Assembly (NCBI GenBank): GCA_013697915.1
Contig: JACCVY010000247.1
Location: 1-64,000 of the forward strand
From: Blastocatellia bacterium
GTDB taxonomy: Bacteria; Acidobacteriota; Blastocatellia; Pyrinomonadales; Pyrinomonadaceae
Direction of reading: 5' to 3'
DNA: 64,000 bases
Part shown: piece by piece, positions 42,401 through 51,138 of the stretch
How the letters are laid out: every line of letters begins with the position of its first letter
Numbering within the stretch: position 1 is the stretch's first letter
Notes under the pieces: generated by a model
The model's database searches: none
Told to the model about the DNA's origin: nothing
What the model saw: only the letters and a program-made list of their open reading frames with translations
Program-made: the position numbers and the translations under genes

Positions 42401-43954
42401 ATGAATAAACCTAAAACTGTTTCGCTACTCGTTCTCATGCTGTTTGTGCTTGGGAGCGTCAATGCACAGACCGCGCGGAGACAACGTCCGGCGCGACGCA
42501 GTGTTGCAAAGACTGAAGTTAAGATTCCGGTGGCACAACCGTCGCCAACAGTTCCAACGGTCCGACCGCCTGCCGCGCCAGTTCTGCTGGCTGTGGTGAA
42601 TGGGCAAAACGTAACGACAGCTGAAATTGATCCACGGGCGCGCGAAGAAGCTGAAAATTTAAATGACAAGATTGCGGAAGCGCGCCGCCAGATACTTGAG
42701 CTCCAGGTCAATACATTGTTGCTGGACGCCGAAGCTTACCGGCGAAAAATGACACCGCAGCAGTTGTACGACATTGAAGTAAAGCGAAAGCTAACCGAAC
42801 CGACGACTGCTGAGATTAATAAGTTTATAGAGGCGAATCGCGAAGCAATTAACCAGACCGAACCTGAGGCGATGAAGAAAGAGGTGACTGCTTATTTGCT
42901 GGGGGAGAAAGAGACGCGGTTGTCGGGAGAATTGGTAAATCGACTACGCGCGACCATGCCGGTGGTGAAGGGCGCTGATGTGAACGCGGCGACACTTGCG
43001 CCCGCAACAGTGCTGGCGACGGTGGCCGGCAAAACCATAACGGCGGCGCTGATCGATGAGCGCTTGCGTCCTCTTGTTTACAAGCTTCGTCTGAGTACTT
43101 ATGAGCTGGAAAAACAAGCGCTGGACCAGGCGATCTACAACATGTTATTGCTGGCTGAAGCGGATCGCCGCAACATTGCGCCAGAATCTCTGGTGCGCAC
43201 GGAAATCAGCGAAAAGACGCATCAGCCGACTGAAGCTGAGATCTCAAAGTTCTACAGTGAAAACCAGAGCAGCATTCAGGGCGGGCTCGATGCTGTTCGT
43301 AGTCAGATTGTGAGCTACTTACAGGAGCAGGAGCAGCAAAAACTAGAAAGCGCGTTCGCGGAAAAGCTGAGGAAGCAAGCCAACATTCGCCTGTTAATTT
43401 CTGAGCCCCCGGCGCTGGTGCAGTCGATCAGTGTTGACGACGACCCGGCGCGCGGCGAAGCGGGAGCGCCGGTCACCATCGTCGAGTTCACAGACTTCCA
43501 GTGTCCTTCATGCGCGGCCATGCAACCGATCCTCGATGAAGTGTTGAAGAGCTACGGCAATAAAGTCAGATTCGTGGTGCGTGATTTTCCTTTGTCGGCA
43601 CATGCGAATGCGCGCAAGGCTGCGGAGGCCGCCAACGCCGCCAATGCGCAGGGGAAGTTTTTTGAATATGCCTTGTTGCTCTTCAAACATCAGAACGCGC
43701 TGGATGTGGCATCACTCAAGAAATACGCGAGCGACCTGGGATTGAATCGCGCGCTGTTTGATGCGGCCCTGGACAGCGGCAAGTACGCAGCTGAAGTCAG
43801 GCATGATATGGACGATGGTGAAAAGTATGGCATCGACAGCACTCCTACCATTTTTATCAACGGCGTCGCGCTGACGGTGCTGAGTACTGAAGGGTTGCGG
43901 GCGGCAATCGATAAGGCCCTCGCCGGAACCACGCCGAAAGTCCGCCCCAACTAA
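42401..43954 (+). CDS. Exported SurA-like chaperone fused to a DsbA-type thioredoxin domain
   Basis: A 517-residue exported protein. A signal peptide (1-22, ending GSVNA) is followed by a basic, Pro-rich linker. Two consecutive helical units follow, each opening with a short strand and Thr (LAVVNGQNVTTAEID near 63 and LATVAGKTITAALIDERL near 207), as in SurA/PrsA-type chaperones without the isomerase domain. Residues about 335-510 form a DsbA-like domain with CPSC (C368-C371, in DFQCPSCAAM) and the cis-Pro loop IDSTPTIFING. It should oxidise or isomerise disulfides while its N-terminal part holds unfolded clients. ATG 42401. Free-standing. Confidence 0.83.
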   Translation: MNKPKTVSLLVLMLFVLGSVNAQTARRQRPARRSVAKTEVKIPVAQPSPTVPTVRPPAAPVLLAVVNGQNVTTAEIDPRAREEAENLNDKIAEARRQILELQVNTLLLDAEAYRRKMTPQQLYDIEVKRKLTEPTTAEINKFIEANREAINQTEPEAMKKEVTAYLLGEKETRLSGELVNRLRATMPVVKGADVNAATLAPATVLATVAGKTITAALIDERLRPLVYKLRLSTYELEKQALDQAIYNMLLLAEADRRNIAPESLVRTEISEKTHQPTEAEISKFYSENQSSIQGGLDAVRSQIVSYLQEQEQQKLESAFAEKLRKQANIRLLISEPPALVQSISVDDDPARGEAGAPVTIVEFTDFQCPSCAAMQPILDEVLKSYGNKVRFVVRDFPLSAHANARKAAEAANAANAQGKFFEYALLLFKHQNALDVASLKKYASDLGLNRALFDAALDSGKYAAEVRHDMDDGEKYGIDSTPTIFINGVALTVLSTEGLRAAIDKALAGTTPKVRPN

Positions 43955-44178
43955 TCTCTTAACTTCAATTAACTCGCGGTACCTTTGTAAGCGAATCCGC
44001 AGCACTAACGATGGGACGGTCTTCCTCGGCTTAAGTCCCTGATTATCGCTCCAAAAAGTGTGCTCGCAGACTAGGCACCGTTGCCTGCTAGAGTTGGCCC
44101 ACAAATTGCTGGGTGCCCACCGATAGAGCCCGTAAGAACATTTTTTAGTAGAATCGCCCGCAAAAGGACTGCATACGA

Positions 44179-45852
44179 ATGGTTTCGCTTAAACCCGAAC
44201 GCCTGAAACGATACAAAGACGTCGCCCTGCTGTTCGTCAAATATGGGCGCTCAGATCTGGTCCAACAGGCTGGTCTGGAAGACAGCATCGAGTTGGACGC
44301 GATGCAACTGGCTGAAACGCGGCCACAAGCCGAAGAACTCGCCGCTGACCTGGAAAAGCTTGGTCCGACATTTATCAAGTTGGGCCAACTGCTATCGACG
44401 CGTGCCGATCTATTGCCCACACCCTACCTGGAAGCCCTGTCGCGTTTGCAGGATCGCATTGAGCCTTTTCCCTATGAACAAGTGGACGAGATCGTCTCGG
44501 GCGAATTGGGTGTGCGCATTTCCAAAGCCTTCGCCGATTTCGATCCTGAGCCGTTGGCTGCTGCGTCGCTGGCCCAGGTGCATCGCGCACATATGCGCGA
44601 TGGTCGCGCCGTCGTCGTCAAAGTGCAGCGCCCAAACATTCGCGAACAGATCATCGAAGACCTCGAGGCCCTCGGCCAGATGGCCCAGTTTCTGGACGCC
44701 CACACCGAACTTGGCAAGCGTTATGACTTTGAAAACATGCTGCTGGGTTTGCGCAGAAGTTTGTTACGCGAGCTGGATTTCAAAGCCGAGGCGAACAATC
44801 TGATTTCCTTCGCCGAGAATCTGAGAGAATTTGACCGAATAGTCATTCCTGAACCGATTGAGGCATTTTCGACGGCCCGCATCCTCACGATGGAATTCAT
44901 TCCGGGTAAAAAGATTACCGAGATCAGCCCGTTACGCCTTATGGAAATTGATGGCGGCGGCTTGGCGCGCGAGTTGTTTCGCGCGTACTTAAAGCAAATC
45001 CTACTCGATGGGCTGGTCCACGCCGATCCTCATCCCGGTAATGTCATTCTCACGGATGACAATCGTATAGCACTGCTGGACCTGGGAATGGTGACGCGAC
45101 TGCTGCCGGGCTTTCGCGATAATCTGTTGCGTTTGTTGCTGGCCATCAGTGAAGGACGCGGCGAAGAAGCAGCCGAAACAACGATTAGAATGGGTGAACC
45201 AAAACCCGCGTTTAACAGGGCGGAGTTTACGAGTCGAGTTGCGGAGCTTGTCGCCGAACATGCAGATTCAAACTTGAGCCGGCTAAATTCTGGTCAAGTG
45301 GCGCTGGAGATCACCAAGATCTCCGCTGACTGCTGGTTCCGCCTGCCTTCTGAATTCACCATGGTCGCGAAAGCGTTGCTCAATCTTGACCGGGTCGTCT
45401 TTACGTTGGATCCCAATTTCGAGCCGGCCGCCGTAATCCGTCAGCGAGCAACCGAGATTTTGCAACGCAATTTGATGCAAAGCATCGCTCCGGGAAACCT
45501 GATTGGCAGCGTCGTCGAACTCAAGGAGTTTGTGGAAAAGCTTCCCGGCCGCGTCAATAAGATTCTGGACACGATCGGCGATAACAAGTTGAAGATCGAT
45601 GTCGATACAATTGACGAAAAGGTCGTGGTGGAAGGACTGCAGAAAGTAGCGAACCGGATCAGCCTGGGCCTCGTCCTCGCCGCCCTGATCGTCGGAGCTT
45701 CAATGCTGATGCGCGTCGAGACTTCGTTTCGCATCCTCGGCTATCCCGGCTTCGCGATGATCTTCTTCTTGCTTGCCGCCATCGCCGGCATAGGTCTGGT
45801 CATTAGCATTCTTGCCAGCGACGTGAAGGCTCGCAAGAAACCGAACCAATGA
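44179..45852 (+). CDS. UbiB/AarF-family (ABC1) atypical kinase
   Basis: A 557-residue ABC1-type protein. The family's KxGQ motif is in FIKLGQLLSTRADLLP (about 60-75), the Ala-rich nucleotide loop in LAAASLAQVHRA, the lysine in VVVKVQRP, the catalytic loop in HADPHPGNV and the metal site in LLDLGMVTRL. Two C-terminal membrane helices (about 505-545) anchor it. UbiB and its kin are ATPases tied to ubiquinone or prenyl-lipid metabolism. Which lipid it serves here cannot be seen, as no quinone genes are nearby. The start is ATG 44179. Confidence 0.9.
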   Translation: MVSLKPERLKRYKDVALLFVKYGRSDLVQQAGLEDSIELDAMQLAETRPQAEELAADLEKLGPTFIKLGQLLSTRADLLPTPYLEALSRLQDRIEPFPYEQVDEIVSGELGVRISKAFADFDPEPLAAASLAQVHRAHMRDGRAVVVKVQRPNIREQIIEDLEALGQMAQFLDAHTELGKRYDFENMLLGLRRSLLRELDFKAEANNLISFAENLREFDRIVIPEPIEAFSTARILTMEFIPGKKITEISPLRLMEIDGGGLARELFRAYLKQILLDGLVHADPHPGNVILTDDNRIALLDLGMVTRLLPGFRDNLLRLLLAISEGRGEEAAETTIRMGEPKPAFNRAEFTSRVAELVAEHADSNLSRLNSGQVALEITKISADCWFRLPSEFTMVAKALLNLDRVVFTLDPNFEPAAVIRQRATEILQRNLMQSIAPGNLIGSVVELKEFVEKLPGRVNKILDTIGDNKLKIDVDTIDEKVVVEGLQKVANRISLGLVLAALIVGASMLMRVETSFRILGYPGFAMIFFLLAAIAGIGLVISILASDVKARKKPNQ

Positions 45853-45859
45853 TCAAAGA

Positions 45860-47029
45860 TCAATCGGGCTGAGTGCGCTTGCGTGTAGGAAGCGATCCGT
45901 CTTTAGTCTTCGCAAAGTAACCCGGCCGGTAGTTGAGTTTCAAATTCTGCTTGCGCACTTCCGGATCAATCACTTCAATCTGAATTCGCCGATAAGCGCC
46001 GTCGTGGGTCTTGTTGGAGGGTGAGTAAGCGACCAGATATTGTTCGCGCAGATCTGTCTGAATCTGGGCAAAGGCGCCGCGAAGCTCCCGTTCATTGCGC
46101 GGAAAATAAGCGCGGCCGCCGGTCTGCTCGGCAATCTTCTTCAACGAGCCTGCATCAACTCCACCCTGATAGGTATCCCCAATGCCGATAGCATAAATGA
46201 GCGCATCCGCTTTTTGGGCGCGCTCAATTGCCTGGTTCATCTTCATCTGGCTGATGGTGTCGTAACCATCGGTCAGAAGAATGATAGTGCGGCGCGTGTT
46301 TTCCGCCGCAGAATCTGACAACAGTTCGTTGGAGGTTGCCCAAACCGCATCCCAAATGGCGGTTGAACCGGCCATCATTTGATTTGTGTCAGAAATGGGA
46401 GGCGTTCCACCAACTACTACTCCGCCGCCGATGTAACCAGAGGGCGGTACAAACTCTATGCGATCAATCGCCTTGCGCAAGCGATCGACGTTACCGGTGA
46501 AGCCCTGTTCCAGCGTGACGTCGCCGGTGAAAGAAACAACTGCTGCCTCGTCTTTGTCGGCGCGCATGACCGCTTCCAGAAAAGATCGCGCTGCCGCCTT
46601 TTCATCCGGCAGCGTCCGCTCTTCCGATCGGCTCGTATCGATGAGAATGCCGATTGAGAGCGGCAAATCGACATTCGTTTGAAAAGTGAAGATTTCCTGG
46701 GGCTGGCCATCTTCCGTAATGCGGATATCTTCCTTCTTCAGCGTGTTGACAAACCGTTTATTGCTGTCGGCCGCGGTAAAAAAGATGTTCGTTAGGTTCG
46801 TCTCGACGCGCACAACGTCTTCCGATTCCTGCGGCAGGTCTTCTTTTGGATTTAGCGGAGGCGTAGGAGATGCCACTTCGGATGCGCGCCTGCTTCTCGA
46901 TTTCTCAGCGTCAGCGCCGGCGGGCGTCTGCGCCAGAGATCGATTGGCGATCATCGCGGTCGTTACCAGGGCGAACGCGACAACCAATGTCAAAGTTAGT
47001 TTTCCCAATCCTTGATTTAACATCTTCAT
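45860..47029 (-). CDS. Exported VWA-domain protein (acidobacterial VWFA-related type)
   Basis: A 389-residue exported protein. After the signal peptide (1-34, ending RSLAQ) and a Pro/Glu linker comes the short domain VVRVETNLTNIFFTAADSNKRFVNTLKKEDIRITEDGQPQ, whose order marks the acidobacterial VWFA-related family. The VWA domain follows with a complete MIDAS, D131-T-S133-R-S135. The last 60 residues are polar with YLVAYSPSNKTHDGAYR, also typical. Such proteins bind metal and protein partners outside the cytoplasm; a specific role is unknown. It lies 6 bases after a paralogous VWA gene, so the two are probably one transcript. Confidence 0.9.
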   Translation of the reverse strand: MKMLNQGLGKLTLTLVVAFALVTTAMIANRSLAQTPAGADAEKSRSRRASEVASPTPPLNPKEDLPQESEDVVRVETNLTNIFFTAADSNKRFVNTLKKEDIRITEDGQPQEIFTFQTNVDLPLSIGILIDTSRSEERTLPDEKAAARSFLEAVMRADKDEAAVVSFTGDVTLEQGFTGNVDRLRKAIDRIEFVPPSGYIGGGVVVGGTPPISDTNQMMAGSTAIWDAVWATSNELLSDSAAENTRRTIILLTDGYDTISQMKMNQAIERAQKADALIYAIGIGDTYQGGVDAGSLKKIAEQTGGRAYFPRNERELRGAFAQIQTDLREQYLVAYSPSNKTHDGAYRRIQIEVIDPEVRKQNLKLNYRPGYFAKTKDGSLPTRKRTQPD

Positions 47030-47035
47030 GTCTTC

Positions 47036-48040
47036 TTATGGCCTGACGCTATCGGCGATAGCTTTGTAGCCCTGTTTAGTTCTTACTTTCAAATCACCCC
47101 GCCCGGCGGCAAGTTTGACCTGAATCCTTCGGAAGCTGCCATCGTAACGATCATTCAGCGGTTTGTAAGTAAGGAGGTATTGCGCCCGCAATTCTTTGGA
47201 TATTTTGGTAAACGAGCGCTCGAGCGAAAGCATGTCTCCGGTGAAAAAGGCAACGCCGCCGGTCTCTTCGGCCAAGGTGGTCAGATCCCGATCCTTGCGA
47301 TCTTTAACTTCGCCGGCTTCTACTCCCGGTACGGTTGAAAGAAAACCCGCCTTGGTCGAGATCGCGTAGATTGTCGTCTCGGTGCGCTGCGCTATATCGA
47401 TGGCATCCCTAATATTGGCCCGACTGTAAGTGTCCTCACCGTCGGTGACGATCACCATCACGCGACGGCCCGCAACGGATCTCAGTTTTTCATCACAGAA
47501 TTGCCAGACTGCATCAAACAGCGCCGTTTGATTTCCCAGGCTCTTCACGCTGTCAACCGCCTTGTCCAACAGATCAAGTTTGTCGGTAAAGTCCTGTCGC
47601 AAATTAATCTCATGATCAAAAGTCGCAAACAACACCCGATCGCGTCGCGGCCGCACAACGGTATGGATAAAGTTCATCGCCGATTCCTGCTCAAACTTTA
47701 ACTTTCCCGCAGTTGACGGCGATGTGTCCATCAATACAACGACGTAGAGCGGTAGAGCTTCGCCCAGATCATCTGAGAACGTCTCGACTTGTTGCGGCAC
47801 TTTATCCTCTAAGATCAAAAAGTCGTTCTTTGTAAGTCCGGGAACGAACTGACCCTTCTTGTCGACGACGGTTATCGGCAACCGCACGCGGCGAATGAAA
47901 GTTGTAATCGATTCCTGGTCGTCATTCCGGGGCGGTGTGGGACTTGGTTTAGGCTTTTGCGCCTGGGCCACACCGGCCAGGATCAAGAAGGAAGCGAGCA
48001 GCGCGAGCCGCGAAACAAACGAAAATCGAAACAGTGTCAT
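47036..48040 (-). CDS. Exported VWA-domain protein (acidobacterial VWFA-related type), paralogue
   Basis: A 334-residue paralogue of the next gene. Signal peptide 1-28 (LASFLILAGVAQAQ), then LPITVVDKKGQFVPGLTKNDFLILEDKVPQQVETFSDD, the VWA MIDAS D105-T-S107-P-S109 and the terminal YLLTYKPLNDRYDGSFRRIQV block. ATG 48040 is preferred over TTG 48064, which would add eight residues. It is the first gene of the pair. Confidence 0.9.
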   Translation of the reverse strand: MTLFRFSFVSRLALLASFLILAGVAQAQKPKPSPTPPRNDDQESITTFIRRVRLPITVVDKKGQFVPGLTKNDFLILEDKVPQQVETFSDDLGEALPLYVVVLMDTSPSTAGKLKFEQESAMNFIHTVVRPRRDRVLFATFDHEINLRQDFTDKLDLLDKAVDSVKSLGNQTALFDAVWQFCDEKLRSVAGRRVMVIVTDGEDTYSRANIRDAIDIAQRTETTIYAISTKAGFLSTVPGVEAGEVKDRKDRDLTTLAEETGGVAFFTGDMLSLERSFTKISKELRAQYLLTYKPLNDRYDGSFRRIQVKLAAGRGDLKVRTKQGYKAIADSVRP

Positions 48041-48223
48041 GTTATGTGTTTTGGGGATAATCAATGTGCCGTTCGACCGGTTGGAGACTGCGCTTTGATG
48101 CCCTGCCTGTAAGCGCTAGTTGCCCTAAGAACCATTACCTAACCAAAGTATCGCGCCAATTATAAGAATATACCGTTGCCGCAAACCAGATATCGACGTG
48201 CCGCGCAAACCAGGCTTTCCATC

Positions 48224-49228
48224 CTAAATCGTACTGGCAGCCGCGTCCAATTCAGCCAGTAACTTAGATAGCTCTTCCGGCAACGGAGCAACAAACTGCA
48301 GCGACTCGCCACTGATAGGATGACGAAACCCGAGCCGTTCGGCATGCAGAAACTGTCGGTGCAATTTGCGGATCGCCGCTCGCAGTCTGACGTCCTGAAC
48401 AGTTTTGTCGCGGCCGCCGCCATAGACTTCGTCGCCAACGACCGGGTGCTTTAGCCAGGAGAGATGCACGCGAATCTGATGCGTGCGACCAGTCTTCAAT
48501 TCCACATCAAGCAAGGTAAACGATTTAAAGCGCCGGCGAACTTTGTAGAGTGATAGCGCACCGCGTCCGGCAAGCACCACGGCCATGCGAATTCGAGTTC
48601 GCGGATCGCGGGCAATTGGCTGTTCAATGCGCCCTGATTCCTGCTTGACGACGCCATGGACCAACGCCACATAACTTTTGAACACTTCGCGCGCGCGAAA
48701 CTGATCCGCCAGGTTCTCGTGCGTTGCTTCATTCTTCGCAACAACCATTAGTCCGGAAGTATCTTTGTCCAGGCGGTGGACTATTCCGGGACGAATATCG
48801 CCTGCGCGCTTCGAAAGTTTTTGGAAGTGATAGGCCAGCCCGTTAGCGAGCGTTCCCGAATGAATGCCGGCGGCTGGATGGACTACCAGGCCCGCTGGTT
48901 TGTTAACCACGATCAGCGAATCGTCTTCAAAGATGATCTCGAGCGGTATGTCTTCAGGCGTAAAAGTGGCCGCGGGTGGCGGAGTCAGTTCAACTTCAAT
49001 TTCGTCTCCAGCACGCAATTTGTACGAAGCTTTTGCCGGCTTGCCATTGATGAGCACCTCTTCGTCCTCAATCAGCCGTTGCAATCGCGCACGACTCCAG
49101 CCATCGATTTGGGCCGCGAGGAAAGCATCCAAACGAGTGCCGGCATCGGTCTCACTGACTTCCAGCGAGACTATTTCATTGTCGGAAGATTGAACCGTGG
49201 ATACCGCCTTCTGATCACCGAAACTCAT
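48224..49228 (-). CDS. rluD: RluD-family pseudouridine synthase
   Basis: A 334-residue enzyme with an N-terminal S4 RNA-binding domain (about 29-80) and the RluA/RluC/RluD catalytic domain. The catalytic aspartate is D154 in HRLDKDTSGL, with KPAGLVVHPA at 110-119 and RTHQIRVHL later. Family members convert uridines of 23S rRNA helix 69 or related sites to pseudouridine; RluD is the best guess by domain order. It follows serC by 30 bases on the same strand. Confidence 0.92.
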   Translation of the reverse strand: MSFGDQKAVSTVQSSDNEIVSLEVSETDAGTRLDAFLAAQIDGWSRARLQRLIEDEEVLINGKPAKASYKLRAGDEIEVELTPPPAATFTPEDIPLEIIFEDDSLIVVNKPAGLVVHPAAGIHSGTLANGLAYHFQKLSKRAGDIRPGIVHRLDKDTSGLMVVAKNEATHENLADQFRAREVFKSYVALVHGVVKQESGRIEQPIARDPRTRIRMAVVLAGRGALSLYKVRRRFKSFTLLDVELKTGRTHQIRVHLSWLKHPVVGDEVYGGGRDKTVQDVRLRAAIRKLHRQFLHAERLGFRHPISGESLQFVAPLPEELSKLLAELDAAASTI

Positions 49229-49258
49229 GCAGCGATTTAAAGAAGTGCTTAACCGACG

Positions 49259-50344
49259 CTAACCGTTGTTCTTTTCAAACTCTTTCATGAAGGCAGCCAA
49301 GGCCTTGACGCCGGCGAGCGGAAACGCGTTATAGATCGATGCGCGAATGCCGCCGACCGAACGGTGTCCTTTCAAGCCATCCAAACCCTGCGCGGTCGCT
49401 TCGGCAGTAAACTTCTTCTCCAGCTCTTCGTTGGGCAAGCGAAACGTGACGTTCATTATTGAACGTGAATCGTGATCGGCATGACCTCGATAGTAATCCG
49501 TTGCGTCGATAGCGTCATAGATTAGTTGTGCCTTCGCTTCGTTCTCGCGATGCATGCCGACGAGGCCGCCCTTTTCTTTCAGCCAGTCACAGATCAGGCT
49601 GATGATGTAAATGCCCCAGGTGTTCGGCGTGTTGTAAAGCGATTTGTTCTCGACGTGCGTGCGATAGTCGAGCATGGTGTGCAGCCCATCCGGAATTTTC
49701 TTAAGCAGGTCATCGCGGAGAATGACGAGCGTGACTCCGCTTGGCCCCATATTTTTCTGCGCGCCAGCATAGATGATTCCATATTTCTCAATTGGAATCG
49801 GGTGCGACAAAATGTCGGACGACGCATCTGCCACCAGCGGTACATCACCAACCTCAGGTTCCTGTTTCCATTCGACACCTTCGATCGTTTCGTTGGTAGT
49901 TATGTGCACGTATGCCGCTTGCGGATCCAACTTCAACTCTTCACTTGCAGGCACGCGTGTAAAGCCCCCGTCCGCCATCGTCGCCGCGACGTTCACATTG
50001 CCGGAACGTTTTGCTTCTTTCAGCGCCTTTTTTCCCCAACTGCCGGTAATCACGTAGTCAGCACTGGCATCCCCTGGCAGAAAATTCATCGGCACCATGG
50101 AAAACTGCAGGCTCGCTCCGCCCTGCAAAAAGAGGACGTGATAGTTGGCCGGGATGCCGAGCAACTCTCGCAATCCCGACTCGGCCTTGGCAAAGATTTC
50201 GTCGAAAGTTTTTGAGCGGTGGCTGATCTCCATCACCGACATGCCGACGCCCGGCAGTGCGAGCAAATCCCGCTGGGCGAGTTCCAAAACGGGAACCGGC
50301 AATACGGCTGGTCCGGCGCTGAAGTTAAAAATTCGTTCGTCCAT
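49259..50344 (-). CDS. serC: Phosphoserine aminotransferase
   Basis: A 361-residue PLP-dependent aminotransferase. The PLP lysine is K197 (GAQKNMGPSG), with NFSAGPAVLP at the start and GHRSVGGIRASIYNA near the end, as in SerC. It converts 3-phosphohydroxypyruvate and glutamate to O-phosphoserine and 2-oxoglutarate. It is 17 bases from the SDR gene upstream, which overlaps serA, so serine-pathway genes are co-transcribed. Confidence 0.96.
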   Translation of the reverse strand: MDERIFNFSAGPAVLPVPVLELAQRDLLALPGVGMSVMEISHRSKTFDEIFAKAESGLRELLGIPANYHVLFLQGGASLQFSMVPMNFLPGDASADYVITGSWGKKALKEAKRSGNVNVAATMADGGFTRVPASEELKLDPQAAYVHITTNETIEGVEWKQEPEVGDVPLVADASSDILSHPIPIEKYGIIYAGAQKNMGPSGVTLVILRDDLLKKIPDGLHTMLDYRTHVENKSLYNTPNTWGIYIISLICDWLKEKGGLVGMHRENEAKAQLIYDAIDATDYYRGHADHDSRSIMNVTFRLPNEELEKKFTAEATAQGLDGLKGHRSVGGIRASIYNAFPLAGVKALAAFMKEFEKNNG

Positions 50345-50361
50345 TTATCGTCTCCGAACTC

Positions 50362-51138
50362 TTATTCATCATAACGACCGCGCATCATGCGGCCGGCCAT
50401 GCGCGTCACCAGCGAGCGCGGCGCCAGCCGTTGCGATTCCGTCATCACCCGATTGATCCATCCGGAAATGACATGACTCTTGCCGCGCGCAAGTGCTCGC
50501 AACGCAGTGTCGACCACTTCTTCCGGAGTCTGCGAAGCCCGTGCGGGCGGCTTTTCGCCGCGCGCAGCCTCGAAAAAATTGGTATCAGTGACGCCGGGAC
50601 ACAGGGCCATGACCTTTACTCCAAATGCTCGATTCTCTTCCCACAACGCTTCCGAAAAAGACAGTACGAACGCTTTAGTCGCGGCGTAAGTCGCCATGTA
50701 CGGAACGCCCTGAAACGCGGCGGTGGAAGCGACGTTGATGATCGCGCCTTGTTTGCGTTCACGCATCGGCTGTAAGAAACGATAAGTGAGTTCAACCAGC
50801 GCTTTGATGTTGAGATCGATCATGTTCAACTCACGCGCCAGGTCCGCCTTGCTAAAGTCGCCAAACGATCCGAAGCCGGCGTTGTTAATCAACAAGTCTA
50901 TTGTCAAACCTCGCTTCTCGGCTTCTTCGAACAACCGCGCGGGAGATTCTGGCAGGCTGAGATCGAGTGCAACGTATTGCGCACGAATGCTGTTGGAGCG
51001 GCCCAGCTCATTGCACAACGTGATTAGCTTCTCTTCCGAACGCGCCACCAACAAAACATTGCGGCCACGCGCGGCGAGACGGCGGGCAAAGACCTCGCCA
51101 ATGCCGCTAGAGGCGCCGGTTATGAGGGTCGCGTTCAT
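50362..51138 (-). CDS. Short-chain dehydrogenase/reductase
   Basis: A 258-residue classical SDR. The NAD(P) motif TGASSGIGE is at 7-15, NNAG at 85-88, and the catalytic S138, Y151 and K155 (YAATK) are present. Arg at the second strand (VARSEEK) favours NADP. The C-terminal part includes a helix with RVMTESQRLAPRSLVTRMAGRMMRG, seen in membrane-associated members of the family. Substrate is not predictable. Its start codon overlaps the serA stop by four bases (ATGA), so it is translated with serA, though it has no known serine-pathway role. Confidence 0.9.
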   Translation of the reverse strand: MNATLITGASSGIGEVFARRLAARGRNVLLVARSEEKLITLCNELGRSNSIRAQYVALDLSLPESPARLFEEAEKRGLTIDLLINNAGFGSFGDFSKADLARELNMIDLNIKALVELTYRFLQPMRERKQGAIINVASTAAFQGVPYMATYAATKAFVLSFSEALWEENRAFGVKVMALCPGVTDTNFFEAARGEKPPARASQTPEEVVDTALRALARGKSHVISGWINRVMTESQRLAPRSLVTRMAGRMMRGRYDE

